Made by a program: the position numbers and the translations under genes
Notes under the pieces: generated by a model
Databases searched by the model: none
What the model saw: only the letters and a program-made list of their open reading frames with translations
Told to the model about the DNA's origin: nothing
From: Nocardioides sp. CFH 31398
GTDB taxonomy: Bacteria > Actinomycetota > Actinomycetes > Propionibacteriales > Nocardioidaceae
Direction of reading: 5' to 3'
Assembly: GCF_022436705.1 (NCBI RefSeq)
Contig: NZ_JAKUHT010000017.1
Location: 1 to 41,476, forward strand
DNA: 41,476 nt
Shown: positions 7,901 to 16,537 of the stretch, in pieces
How the letters are laid out: the number at the start of each line of letters is the position of its first letter
Position numbering within the stretch: position 1 is the stretch's first letter

Positions 7901-10900
7901 CGCGGGCCGTGAGCCGCAGACGCCGCAGGAGCAGCTGCTGGCCGGCCTCTTCGCGGAGACCCTGGGCCTGCCCCGGGTCGGCGTCGACGACGACTTCTTC
8001 GACCTCGGCGGCCACTCCCTGCTCGCCACCCGGCTGGTGAGCCGCATCCGCAGCGCCGCCGGCGCCGAGCTCCCGATCCGGACGCTCTTCGACCACCCGA
8101 CCGTCGCGGGCCTGGCCAGGGAGCTCGCGGGTGCGGCCACCGGCCGGGCCGGTCTGCGACCGATGACCCGCCCCGACGAGCTGCCGCTGTCGTTCGCGCA
8201 GCGACGCCTGTGGTTCCTCAACCAGCTCGACCCCGGTGACGCGGCCTACAACATCCCGGCCGTGCTGCGACTGCGCGGGGGCCTGGACGTCGAGGCGCTC
8301 GAGAGCGCCGTGCACGACGTCGTCGCACGCCACGAGACCCTGCGCACCACCTTCCCGGCCGTCGACGGCGAGCCCCACCAGGTCGTCGCCGGCACGGACG
8401 ACGTCGTCCTCGACGTGCCGACCGACGACCTCGAGGACGCACCCGCCGACGGCCCCGGATGTGTCGACGACGTGCTGCGCCGCGAGACCACCCGCGGGTT
8501 CGACCTCACCGAGGACCTGCCCATCCGGGTGCGGCTGCTGCGACTCGGCGAGTCGGAGCACGTCCTGTCGATGGTGGTCCACCACATCGCCGGCGACGGG
8601 TGGTCCCTCGGGCCCCTGGCAGCCGACCTCGCCGTGGCCTACGGCGCCAGGGTCGCCGACGGGGTACCGCCGGACTGGTCACCCCTCCCGGTGCAGTACG
8701 CCGACTACACCCTCTGGCAGCGCGAGCTGCTCGGTGAGGAGGACGACCCGGCCAGCGAGATCACACGGCAGCTCGACCACTGGTCCCGACAGCTGGCCGG
8801 GCTGCCCACCGAGATCAACCTCCCCCGTGACCGGAGGCGTCCCCGCGAGCCCGTCGCGGCACCGCAGGGCGTCGACGCCCGCGTCCCCGTCGACCTCGAC
8901 CCGGACCTGCGTGACGCCCTCGTCACCCTCGCCCGGGCGCACGACGTGAGCCTGTTCATGGTCGTCGAGGCCGCTCTAGCCGCCCTGCTCGGGCGACTCG
9001 GTGCCGGCACCGACGTCGCGATCGGCGTGCCGGTAGCCGGCCGTACCGACGAGGCTCTCGACAGCCTGGTCGGCTTCTTCGTCAACACCCTGGTGCTCCG
9101 CAACGACCTCGCGGGCGACCCGACCTTCGACGAGCTCGTCGACCGTGTGAAGACCACCGCCCTCGACGCCTACGCCCACCAGGACGTGCCGTTCGAGCGC
9201 GTCGTCGAGGAGGTCTCGCCTGAGCGCTCGCTCACCCGCCACCCGCTGTTCCAGGTGATGCTGGCGTTCCAGAACAACGCGCCCGTCGACCTCGCCCTGC
9301 CCGGCCTGGACGTCTCCGTCGACGCCGCGGCCGGCCCCGCCGGCGCGAAGTTCGACCTCTCCGTCGACCTCGGCGAGGTGGAGCGGGCCGACGGTCGGAC
9401 CACGATCGGCGGGGCCGTCGAGTACGACCCCGTGCTGTTCGACGACGCCACGGTGCGCGACCTCGTCGTCCGCCTCGAGCGCCTGCTGGCTGCCGTCGCC
9501 GCCGACCCCGGCGCACGGATCGGTGCCGCGGACCTGCTCGACGACGCCGAGCGAGCGGCCGCGCTGGCGGCCACCGACCGTCGCGACCACGCCCACCGCG
9601 GCACCGTGGTGGAGGCCTTCGCCGCCACCGCCGCGGCCCGGCCCGGCGACCTCGCCGTGCGCGCCGGGGACGGCGAGCTGTCCTTCGCCGACCTGGACGC
9701 CCGGTCGGCGGGACTCGCGGCCGTGCTCCTCGATGCGGGGTACGCCGGGCAGCGGGTGGGCGTGGCGCTCCCCCGCGGCACCGACCTCGTGGTCACGCTC
9801 CTCGCCGTCCTGCGGGCCGGCGCGGTCTACCTGCCGATCGACCTGGAGTACCCGAGGGCCCGGATCGAGCACATCCTGACCGACGCCGACCCCCTCACGG
9901 TGCTCACCGTCGGCGCCTCGGCCGACCGTCTCCCCGAGGGCACCCCGACGCTGCTTCTCGACGACGACAAGACCCGCCGGCTGCTGGCCGACGTGCCCGC
10001 CGACGCCACGCTCCCGAACGTGGCGCCGGAGGACCCGGCGTACCTCACCTACACGTCGGGCTCCACCGGGCGACCCAAGGGCGTGCTCGTCGACCACGGC
10101 GCGCTCGGCAACCTCCACGCCCACCAGCGCCGTACCCTTCACGAGCCGACGGGCGAGCGTCTCGGTCGCCGGGCACGGATGGCGCACACCACCGCGGTCT
10201 CCTTCGACGCGGCCTGGGACCCGGTGCTCTGGCTCGTCTCCGGCCACGAGCTGCACCTGGTCGACGACGACACCCGGCGCGACCCGGAGGCGCTGGTCGC
10301 GCTGGTGCGGGACCGGGGGATCGACGCCGTCGAGACCACGCCGTCGTACGTGCAGGCGCTGCTCACCGAGGGTCTCGGCGACACCGGGCTGAGCCTGGTC
10401 CTGCTCGGCGGCGAGGCCGTCGGCGCCACCCTGTGGCGCGAGCTCCGCGCGCACCCCACCCTCCGCGGTGTGAACCTCTACGGGCCGACCGAGGCGTGCG
10501 TCGACACCGTCGTCGCCGACCTCGCCGACCACGACTCCCCCGTGCTCGGCCAGCCGGTGGACGGCGTCGCCGCGCACGTGCTGGACGCGACGCTCCGGCC
10601 CGTGCCGGCAGGCGTCCCCGGGGAGCTCTACCTGTCCGGCACCGCCCTGGCCCGTGGCTACGCCGGTCGCGCCGCGCAGACCGCGGAGCGCTTCGTCGCC
10701 GACCCGTACGGCGCCCCGGGCTCCCGGATGTACCGCACCGGCGACCTGGCCCGTCGCACGCGGCACGGGGTGCTCGAGTTCGTCGGCCGCGTGGACGACC
10801 AGGTCAAGGTCCGTGGGTTCCGCGTCGAGCTGGGCGAGATCGAGTCCGTGCTGGCCGAGGTACCCGGGGTCGCCGCCGCCGCGGTCGCCGTGCACACCGA

Positions 10901-13900
10901 CCCGTCCGGCGCCGGCCGCCTCGCCGCCTGGGTCGTGCCCGACCCCGGGCACGACGCCGACACGGACACCGTCCGGGCGGCCGCCGCGCGCACGCTGCCC
11001 GACTACATGGTCCCGGTGGCGTGGTCGACCCTCGACGCGCTCCCGCTGACCCCGAACGGCAAGCTCGACCGTGACGCGCTCCCGACCGCCGACGTCACCC
11101 TCGGCGGCGGGCGCCCGGCGGGCACCGAGGAGGAGCAGGACCTCGCCCGGTTGTTCGCCGAGGTGCTCGGGCTCCAGGAGCCCCCGCCGGTCGACGTGGG
11201 CTTCTTCGACCTGGGCGGCCACTCCCTGCTGGCCACCCGCCTCGTCAGCCGCGTCCGCTCGGAGCTGGGCGTCGAGCTCGGCGTCCGTGCCCTGTTCGAG
11301 ACGCCCAGCGTGGAGCAGCTGGCGGCACGCCTGCCCGAGGCGGGCCACGCCCGCCGCGCCGTCACCGCGACCGACCGCCCCGCGGTGGTGCCGCTGTCGT
11401 GGGCCCAGCACCGGGTGTGGTTCCTCAACCGGCTCGAGGACTCCAGCGCGGCGTACCACATCCCCCTGGCCGTGCGACTGCGCGGCGAGCTGGACGCCGA
11501 CGCCCTCGAGGCCGCCCTCGTCGACGTCGTCGACCGGCACGAGGTGCTCCGCACGACCCTGCCGGAGGCCGACGGCGAGCCGCGCCAGCAGGTGCACGAC
11601 GACGCCGTCGTCCCCCTCGAGCGTGTCCAGGTGGTCGAGGCCGACCTCGACGACGCCCTGCGCGTGCGGGCCGAGGCCCCCTTCGACCTCGCGGTCGACC
11701 GGCCCCTGCGGGCCTCGCTGCTGCGGGTGGGACCCGACGACCACGTGCTCCTGCTCGTCGTCCACCACGTGGCCGCCGACGGCTGGTCCCTCGGCCCGCT
11801 GGGCCGCGACCTCGCCGAGGCGTACGACGCCCGCCGGGCCGGCCGGGCCCCCGAACGCGAGCCGCTCGCCGTGCAGTACGCAGACTACGCGCTGTGGCAG
11901 CGCGAGGAGCTGGGCGAGGCCGACGACACCGGCAGCGAGCTCTCCGAGCAGCTCGCGTGGTGGACCGAGCAGCTCGACGGTCTCCCGGCCGAGCTCGACC
12001 TGCCCACCGACCGGCCCCGGCCGGTCCGGGGCAGCGCCGCGGGCGGCGAGGTCCGGTTCACGATGGACGCCGACCTGCACGGGCGGCTGGTCGACTTCGC
12101 GCGTCGCCACGACGCCAGCCCGTTCATGCTGCTCCACGCGAGCCTCGCGGCCCTGCTCACCCGGCAGGGCGGCGGCGAGGACGTCCCACTCGGCACCCCG
12201 GTGGCCGGGCGCGGAGACGAGGCGCTCGACGAGCTCGTCGGCTTCTTCGTGAACACCCTCGTCCTGCGCACCGACACCGCCGGCGACCCGACGCTCCCCG
12301 AGCTGGTGGACCGGGTGCGTCGCGCCGACGTCGACGCCTTCGCCCACGCCGACCTGCCGTTCGAGCGGCTGGTCGAGGCTCTCGCCCCGGAGCGGTCGCT
12401 GTCGCGCCACCCGCTCTTCCAGGTGATGCTCACCGCCGACGCGACGACCCCCGGCGACCTGGGCCTGACCGGGCTGGCCTCCGAGGTGCTGCCCGTCGCG
12501 GCCGGATCGGCGAAGTTCGACCTGTCCTTCTCCGTCGCCGAGCATCACGACGACGACGGCGCGCCCGCCGGCATCACGGGCGTGCTCGAGCACGCCGCCG
12601 ACCTGTACGACGAGCGCTCCGCACTCGCGATCGCCGACCGGTGGGTCCGGCTGCTCGACCGCTGGCTCGACGCCCCGTCGACGCCGCTGACCGCGGTGCC
12701 GCTGCTGACCGACGACGAGCGGGCCGCGGTGCTGCCCGCCCCCTCGACCAAGACGGCCTCCGACGACACGGTGCTGGACGCCTGGGCGCGGACGGTCGAG
12801 TCGATGCCCGACGAGACCGCCCTGGTCGCCCCGGCCACCGGCGGCACCGACAGCACGGGCGGGACCCAGACCCTCACCTACGCCGAGGTCGCCGACCTGG
12901 CCGACCGGCTCGCCGGGCTGCTGGCCCGGCGCGGCATCGGGCGGGGCGACGTCGTCGGCCTGGCGGTGCCCCGCTCCGTCGGCAGCGTCGTGGGGCTCCT
13001 CGGCATCCTGCGGTCGGGGGCGACCTACCTCCCCATCGACCCAGCCCAGCCCGAGGGACGCGTCCAGGCCGTCGTCCGGGCCGCATCACCCGCCCTGGTG
13101 CTGGACGCCGACGACCTCGAGACCCTGCTGAGGGGCACCGACGCCGTGCCGGAGCTGCCGCAGTCGCCGACCCTGCCGGTCGGACCGCGGCCCGGGGACG
13201 CGGCGTACGTGCTGTTCACGTCGGGCTCGACCGGCGAGCCCAAGGGCGTCGTGGTCGAGCACCGCTCGCTCGCCACTCTGCTGGCGCACCACCGCGAGAC
13301 GCTCATCGGCCCGGCGGGGGCCGCCGCGGGGCGCCGACTGCGGGTCGCGCACACGACGGCGGTCACCTTCGACGCCTCCTGGGACCCGGTGCTGTGGCTG
13401 GTGGCCGGCCACGAGCTGCACCTGGTCGACGACGAGACCCGCGTCGATCCCGAGGCGCTGGTCGCCCTCGTCGCCGACCGGGGCCTCGACGTCCTCGAGA
13501 CGACCCCGTCGTACGTCGCGGAGCTCCTGCGCCTGGGCCTGCCCGACCTCGCGGTCACGGCGCTCGGCGGTGAGGCCGTCGGTGGCGACCTCTGGCGGGA
13601 CCTGGCGGCCCGTCCCGGCCGCGCGGTCAACCTCTACGGCCCCACCGAGTCGACCGTGGATGCCGTGGTGGCCGACGTGGGGTCCGCTGACCACCCCGTC
13701 ATCGGCAGGCCCGTGACCGGCACCCGGGCCCTCGTGCTCGACGACCGCCTGGCGCCGGTGGCCCCCGGTGTGCACGGCGAGCTCTACCTCGCCGGTGCCG
13801 GGCTCGCCCGGGCCTACCTCGGGCGCGCCGACCTGACGGCCGAGCGGTTCGTCGCCGACCCCTACGGTCCCCCCGGCTCCCGGATGTACCGGACCGGTGA

Positions 13901-15248
13901 CCGCGCCCGCTGGACCGCCGAGGGCGCCCTGGCCTTCTCGGGCCGCACGGACGAGCAGGTCAAGGTGCGGGGGTTCCGCGTGGAGCCCGGCGAGGTCGAC
14001 GCGGTGCTCGCCGCCCTGGACGGCGTCGCCCGGGCCGCGACCGTGTCCGTCACCGACGCCTCCGGGGCCACGGCCCTCGCCTCGTACCTCGTGCCGGAGG
14101 CAGGCGCCGGGCTCGACCTCGACGCCGTGCGGACGGCCGCCGCGGAGCGGCTGCCCGACTACATGCTGCCCACCGCGATGGCCGTGCTCGACGAGCTCCC
14201 GCTCACCGCTCACGGCAAGCTCGACCGGCGCGCGCTGCCCGAGCCCGAGACCGTCGGCGCGGGCGGCGGGACCCCGCCGCGGACGCCGCGCGAGCGCGTG
14301 CTCGCCGCGCTGTTCGCCGAGGTCCTGGGGGTCGGCTCGGTCGGCGTGGACGACAGCTTCTTCGCGCTCGGTGGCCACTCGCTGCTCGCGACGCGGCTGG
14401 TGTCCCGGATCCGCACGGTGACCGGGGAGGACCTGGCGGTGCGCGCCCTCTTCGAGTCGCCCACGGTCGCCGGCCTCGCCGCCCGTCTCGACGGCGGGGA
14501 CGGCGTGGCCGCGGACGCCGGGCTCGACCGCCTGGTGACCCTCGGCGCCGAGGGTGGGCTCACACCCCTGGTCGCCGTCCACCCGATCTCCGGCCTCGCC
14601 TGGCCGTACGCCGGGCTCGTGCCCTACCTGGCCGACCGGCCTCTGTTGGGGCTCCAGGCGCCCGGGCTCACCGCGGACGACCCGCTGCCCGCTGACGTCG
14701 ACGCCCTCGTGGACGGCTACGTGGCCGCCCTGCGCGACACCCGCCCGCAGGGCCCGTACGCATTGCTCGGTTGGTCGCTCGGTGGCGTCCTCGCCCACCG
14801 GGTTGCGGCGCGACTGCTCGCCGACGGCGAGGAGGTGGAGCACCTGCTGCTGCTCGACTCCTACCCCCACGCCGTCCCGCTCACGGTGGACACCGACGAC
14901 CCGACCTCGGCGGTCGAGGCCTATCGGGACGCACAGGGCGGCTCCGCCGACGCGCTGCTCGCACTGCTGGGCGCGGACGCCACCGACCGGCTCGCCCGCG
15001 GCGTCGGGGCGGTCGGGGACGCACTCCGGTCGGCGGGCGACCCGCCGCAGATCGAGGTCCCGACCACCCTCGTTGCCGCGCGACCCGGTCCGGAGGGCCC
15101 CCCGCTGGCCGACCAGTGGGCGCCGTACGTCGGTGGCCGCCCCACCGAGCACCGAGTGGACCACGCGCACTTCGACCTGATGGATCCCGAGGCCCTCGTC
15201 GATCTGGGCCCTGTGGTCGACACCACGCTCCGGGGGCCACGCCGATGA
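4980..15248 (+). CDS. Three-module non-ribosomal peptide synthetase with thioesterase
   Basis: 3422 residues, domain order C-A-T-C-A-T-C-A-T-TE. C1 (about 12-440; HHLALDG at 142) is EntF-like, with IAHYLDVPGEID, LLRHQRY and a GPTINI segment, so it probably accepts an acyl or aryl group from a separate carrier. C2 (HHIAGDG, 1201) and C3 (HHVAADG, 2262) look like ordinary LCL domains. A-domain cores are YTSGSTG (618, 1691) and FTSGSTG (2746), each ending NGKLDR or HGKLDR with the catalytic Lys. Carrier serines in LGGHSLL: 1013, 2082, 3134. The TE has GWSLGG (Ser3266), LLLLDS and DHAHFD. No epimerase or methylase. By alignment to GrsA all three A pockets read D-A-?-E-(V/V/T)-L-L-V-D-K, suggesting one and the same, probably basic, amino acid loaded three times. 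The product is not predictable beyond an acyl-tripeptide or its cyclised form. Confidence 0.95.
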   Translation: MSATAAGGTTRLELTAAQRGLWYAQQLDPDNVVLNIAHYLDVPGEIDAAAYRTAWATAISEVDALHATFGEDADGPFQLVADGVDWELQQIDLRDDADPEDAARAWMERDLRSPVDLSAPPLFAIALLRVADDRTFCYQRIHHLALDGYGATLAMLRVNVVYNALVNGVEPDEPFTGPLVDLVDDDRSYRASDRTEDREFWTEQLGDHPSPTLLADPPQGLPNRLSRCTRDVPADAAEALAAAAKAMKVSRSSLLIAAFAAYLHRFTGERDVVLGLPVTARRGKVAKSVPGMVSNIVPLRLDVRPETPVTDLAAQVSTRVRALLRHQRYRPEDVRADLGLGRDARLAGPTINILPIEGTLDFGGHAGTLHNLSVGPVDDMSVVVSRAPDGQGLRIDVDVNPDLYDAAALEGHLTRFLITLDAVARDHDSTVGAIRVSSEADRDVLGDATHGVAVDVVQRTVLDFFESQVVRTPDATALVATDSQSTFNELDRRANRLARLLMAHGAGPGAAVAVALPRRSQFAISLAATHKSGAVVMPVDPDYPPERVRQMLDDVAPQVVITDSSVAERLPELPEGATELVLDDPDVVADVLGRSNDPVTDAERGGRVEADDPAYVVYTSGSTGRPKGIVVQHRSLVNLFASHSSELFPPARAAVGGRPLRVAHVTPVSFDAGWDPVLWLIGGHELHLVDERTMADPEALVQFLVTHEIDFVETTPTYMEQLVSAGLLGDAGDSVRVVALGGEAVGRELWDLLASREDLLAFNLFGPAESTVDVVTARIENHETPVIGRPVANARAYVLDTGLQMKPVGAAGELYLAGAGLARSYLGQPGRTAERFVADPYGGPGDRMYRTGDVARWRADGVLEFVERVDDQVKVRGFRVELGEIEARLGERDDVRAAAVVVRENDGVQHLVAYVAGDAATLTPASLRETVAAAVPAYMVPALYVVLPEMPLTPNGKLDREALPSPTGEETAAGAGREPQTPQEQLLAGLFAETLGLPRVGVDDDFFDLGGHSLLATRLVSRIRSAAGAELPIRTLFDHPTVAGLARELAGAATGRAGLRPMTRPDELPLSFAQRRLWFLNQLDPGDAAYNIPAVLRLRGGLDVEALESAVHDVVARHETLRTTFPAVDGEPHQVVAGTDDVVLDVPTDDLEDAPADGPGCVDDVLRRETTRGFDLTEDLPIRVRLLRLGESEHVLSMVVHHIAGDGWSLGPLAADLAVAYGARVADGVPPDWSPLPVQYADYTLWQRELLGEEDDPASEITRQLDHWSRQLAGLPTEINLPRDRRRPREPVAAPQGVDARVPVDLDPDLRDALVTLARAHDVSLFMVVEAALAALLGRLGAGTDVAIGVPVAGRTDEALDSLVGFFVNTLVLRNDLAGDPTFDELVDRVKTTALDAYAHQDVPFERVVEEVSPERSLTRHPLFQVMLAFQNNAPVDLALPGLDVSVDAAAGPAGAKFDLSVDLGEVERADGRTTIGGAVEYDPVLFDDATVRDLVVRLERLLAAVAADPGARIGAADLLDDAERAAALAATDRRDHAHRGTVVEAFAATAAARPGDLAVRAGDGELSFADLDARSAGLAAVLLDAGYAGQRVGVALPRGTDLVVTLLAVLRAGAVYLPIDLEYPRARIEHILTDADPLTVLTVGASADRLPEGTPTLLLDDDKTRRLLADVPADATLPNVAPEDPAYLTYTSGSTGRPKGVLVDHGALGNLHAHQRRTLHEPTGERLGRRARMAHTTAVSFDAAWDPVLWLVSGHELHLVDDDTRRDPEALVALVRDRGIDAVETTPSYVQALLTEGLGDTGLSLVLLGGEAVGATLWRELRAHPTLRGVNLYGPTEACVDTVVADLADHDSPVLGQPVDGVAAHVLDATLRPVPAGVPGELYLSGTALARGYAGRAAQTAERFVADPYGAPGSRMYRTGDLARRTRHGVLEFVGRVDDQVKVRGFRVELGEIESVLAEVPGVAAAAVAVHTDPSGAGRLAAWVVPDPGHDADTDTVRAAAARTLPDYMVPVAWSTLDALPLTPNGKLDRDALPTADVTLGGGRPAGTEEEQDLARLFAEVLGLQEPPPVDVGFFDLGGHSLLATRLVSRVRSELGVELGVRALFETPSVEQLAARLPEAGHARRAVTATDRPAVVPLSWAQHRVWFLNRLEDSSAAYHIPLAVRLRGELDADALEAALVDVVDRHEVLRTTLPEADGEPRQQVHDDAVVPLERVQVVEADLDDALRVRAEAPFDLAVDRPLRASLLRVGPDDHVLLLVVHHVAADGWSLGPLGRDLAEAYDARRAGRAPEREPLAVQYADYALWQREELGEADDTGSELSEQLAWWTEQLDGLPAELDLPTDRPRPVRGSAAGGEVRFTMDADLHGRLVDFARRHDASPFMLLHASLAALLTRQGGGEDVPLGTPVAGRGDEALDELVGFFVNTLVLRTDTAGDPTLPELVDRVRRADVDAFAHADLPFERLVEALAPERSLSRHPLFQVMLTADATTPGDLGLTGLASEVLPVAAGSAKFDLSFSVAEHHDDDGAPAGITGVLEHAADLYDERSALAIADRWVRLLDRWLDAPSTPLTAVPLLTDDERAAVLPAPSTKTASDDTVLDAWARTVESMPDETALVAPATGGTDSTGGTQTLTYAEVADLADRLAGLLARRGIGRGDVVGLAVPRSVGSVVGLLGILRSGATYLPIDPAQPEGRVQAVVRAASPALVLDADDLETLLRGTDAVPELPQSPTLPVGPRPGDAAYVLFTSGSTGEPKGVVVEHRSLATLLAHHRETLIGPAGAAAGRRLRVAHTTAVTFDASWDPVLWLVAGHELHLVDDETRVDPEALVALVADRGLDVLETTPSYVAELLRLGLPDLAVTALGGEAVGGDLWRDLAARPGRAVNLYGPTESTVDAVVADVGSADHPVIGRPVTGTRALVLDDRLAPVAPGVHGELYLAGAGLARAYLGRADLTAERFVADPYGPPGSRMYRTGDRARWTAEGALAFSGRTDEQVKVRGFRVEPGEVDAVLAALDGVARAATVSVTDASGATALASYLVPEAGAGLDLDAVRTAAAERLPDYMLPTAMAVLDELPLTAHGKLDRRALPEPETVGAGGGTPPRTPRERVLAALFAEVLGVGSVGVDDSFFALGGHSLLATRLVSRIRTVTGEDLAVRALFESPTVAGLAARLDGGDGVAADAGLDRLVTLGAEGGLTPLVAVHPISGLAWPYAGLVPYLADRPLLGLQAPGLTADDPLPADVDALVDGYVAALRDTRPQGPYALLGWSLGGVLAHRVAARLLADGEEVEHLLLLDSYPHAVPLTVDTDDPTSAVEAYRDAQGGSADALLALLGADATDRLARGVGAVGDALRSAGDPPQIEVPTTLVAARPGPEGPPLADQWAPYVGGRPTEHRVDHAHFDLMDPEALVDLGPVVDTTLRGPRR

Positions 15249-15343
15249 CCCTCCGGCCCCGAACCACCGGCGAGGCGCGGCGACCCCGTCGCCCCACCCG
15301 GTCGCACCACCGCACACCCCACCCCCGAGGAGGAGCGAGATGA
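15245..15343 (+). CDS. 32-codon coupling mini-ORF between NRPS and mbtH (tentative)
   Basis: An ATG overlaps the NRPS stop (ATGA at 15245-15248), and this frame's own stop overlaps the ATG of mbtH (ATGA at 15340-15343). It exactly bridges the only gap in the operon. The encoded peptide is Arg/Pro/His-rich and has no domain. If translated, it probably serves to keep ribosomes moving into mbtH rather than as a product. It may be chance, since mbtH has a good Shine-Dalgarno of its own. Confidence 0.3.
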   Translation: MTLRPRTTGEARRPRRPTRSHHRTPHPRGGAR

Positions 15344-15543
15344 CCAACCCGTTCGAGGACACCGACGCCCGCTACCACGTGCTCGTCAACGACGAGGGGC
15401 AGTACTCCCTGTGGCCCGTCTTCGTGGACGTGCCCGAGGGCTGGCGCGCCGTGCTGGAGGACGCGACCCGCAGCGACGCCGTCGCGTGGATCGAGGAGAA
15501 CTGGGACGACCCCACGACGCTGGGGGTCGCGGTCGGTGGGTGA
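15340..15543 (+). CDS. MbtH-like NRPS accessory protein
   Basis: A 67-residue protein of standard MbtH length with the family signature: N-terminal NPFED, NDEGQYSLWP, then PEGWRAV and a C-terminal WIEENW segment. MbtH proteins bind adenylation domains and are often needed for their folding and activity; here the partner is the adjacent NRPS. GAGGAG lies 8 bp before the ATG. Its stop overlaps the GTG start of the ABC ATPase by 8 bp. Confidence 0.96.
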   Translation: MTNPFEDTDARYHVLVNDEGQYSLWPVFVDVPEGWRAVLEDATRSDAVAWIEENWDDPTTLGVAVGG

Positions 15544-16537
15544 GCCGTCGGCCCAACCCCTGACCACCCCACGACGTCCGGCCCTGCGCGCCACCGGCCT
15601 GAGGAAGCGCTTCGGCGACCACCAGGTCCTCGACGGAGTCGACCTCGAGGTCGCCCCCGGCTCGGTGCACGCCCTGCTGGGCCCGAACGGGGCCGGCAAG
15701 ACCACGACCGTGAGGATCGTCTGCGGCCTGCTGCGCGCCGACGAGGGCCGGGCGGAGATCGCCGGCCACGACGTCGTCGCCCACAGCCGGGCCGCCCGGG
15801 GAGCCCTCGGGCTCTCGGGCCAGTACGCCGCGGTCGACGAGCACCTCACCGGGTTCGAGAACCTGCATCTCCTCGGACGCCTCTACGGCCTGTCCCGTCG
15901 GCGTGCGGCCGACCGCGCCCACGAGCTGCTCGAGCGCTTCCGGCTCGACGACGTCTCCGGGCGCCGCTCCGGTCTGTACTCCGGGGGCATGCGACGCCGT
16001 CTGGACCTCGCCGGAGCCCTCGTGGCCCGTCCCCAGGTCGTCGTCCTGGACGAGCCGACCACCGGCCTCGACCCCCGCAGCCGCCTGGACATGTGGGCCG
16101 TCATCGAGGACCTCCTCGACGACGGCGTAGCAGTGCTCCTCACCACGCAGTACCTGGAGGAGGCCGACCGCCTCGCCGACGTGATCACCGTGATCGACCG
16201 CGGTGCCGTGATCGCTCGGGGGTCCGCCGAGGAGCTCAAGGAGCGGGTGCAGGGGGCGACCCTCGCGCTCCAGGTCCGCGACGGTGCGGGCCTGGACCCC
16301 GCCGCCCGCGCGCTCGAGGCCGTCGGCGTCGGCACGCCGTCCGTCGACCCCCGCACCGGGCGCGCCAGCATCGCCACCGACCGCGGGCCCGAGGTGATGG
16401 CCGACCTGCTCGCGCACCTGTCGCGCGAGGAGGTCGAGCTGGTCGACCTCGGCCTGCACCGCAGCTCCCTCGACGACGTGTTCCTGGCACTGACCGGGCA
16501 CGGCGCCGAGGCACCGAAGGAGGGAGGAGCCGCATGA
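15536..16537 (+). CDS. DrrA-like ABC exporter ATP-binding protein
   Basis: 333 residues, one nucleotide-binding domain: Walker A GPNGAGKTTT (about 48-57), signature YSGGMRRRLDLAGAL, Walker B VVVLDEPTTGLD, and a switch Gln (TTQYLEEAD) in place of His, as in daunorubicin-resistance type ATPases. A C-terminal extension of about 100 residues ends with the DDVFLALTGH motif typical of this subfamily. It pairs with the next gene and most likely exports the NRPS product. The GTG start at 15536 overlaps mbtH; the stop overlaps the permease start (ATGA). Confidence 0.94.
   Translation: MGEPSAQPLTTPRRPALRATGLRKRFGDHQVLDGVDLEVAPGSVHALLGPNGAGKTTTVRIVCGLLRADEGRAEIAGHDVVAHSRAARGALGLSGQYAAVDEHLTGFENLHLLGRLYGLSRRRAADRAHELLERFRLDDVSGRRSGLYSGGMRRRLDLAGALVARPQVVVLDEPTTGLDPRSRLDMWAVIEDLLDDGVAVLLTTQYLEEADRLADVITVIDRGAVIARGSAEELKERVQGATLALQVRDGAGLDPAARALEAVGVGTPSVDPRTGRASIATDRGPEVMADLLAHLSREEVELVDLGLHRSSLDDVFLALTGHGAEAPKEGGAA

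Noticed and set aside
8976..12593. 1205-codon open frame antisense to the NRPS
   Set aside because: High-GC codon bias leaves the opposite strand open; the translation is Gly/Val/Arg-rich with no domains, while the sense strand has complete NRPS motifs.
13086..15362. 758-codon open frame antisense to the end of the NRPS
   Set aside because: Same shadow effect; it also crosses the mbtH start region and has no recognisable protein features.
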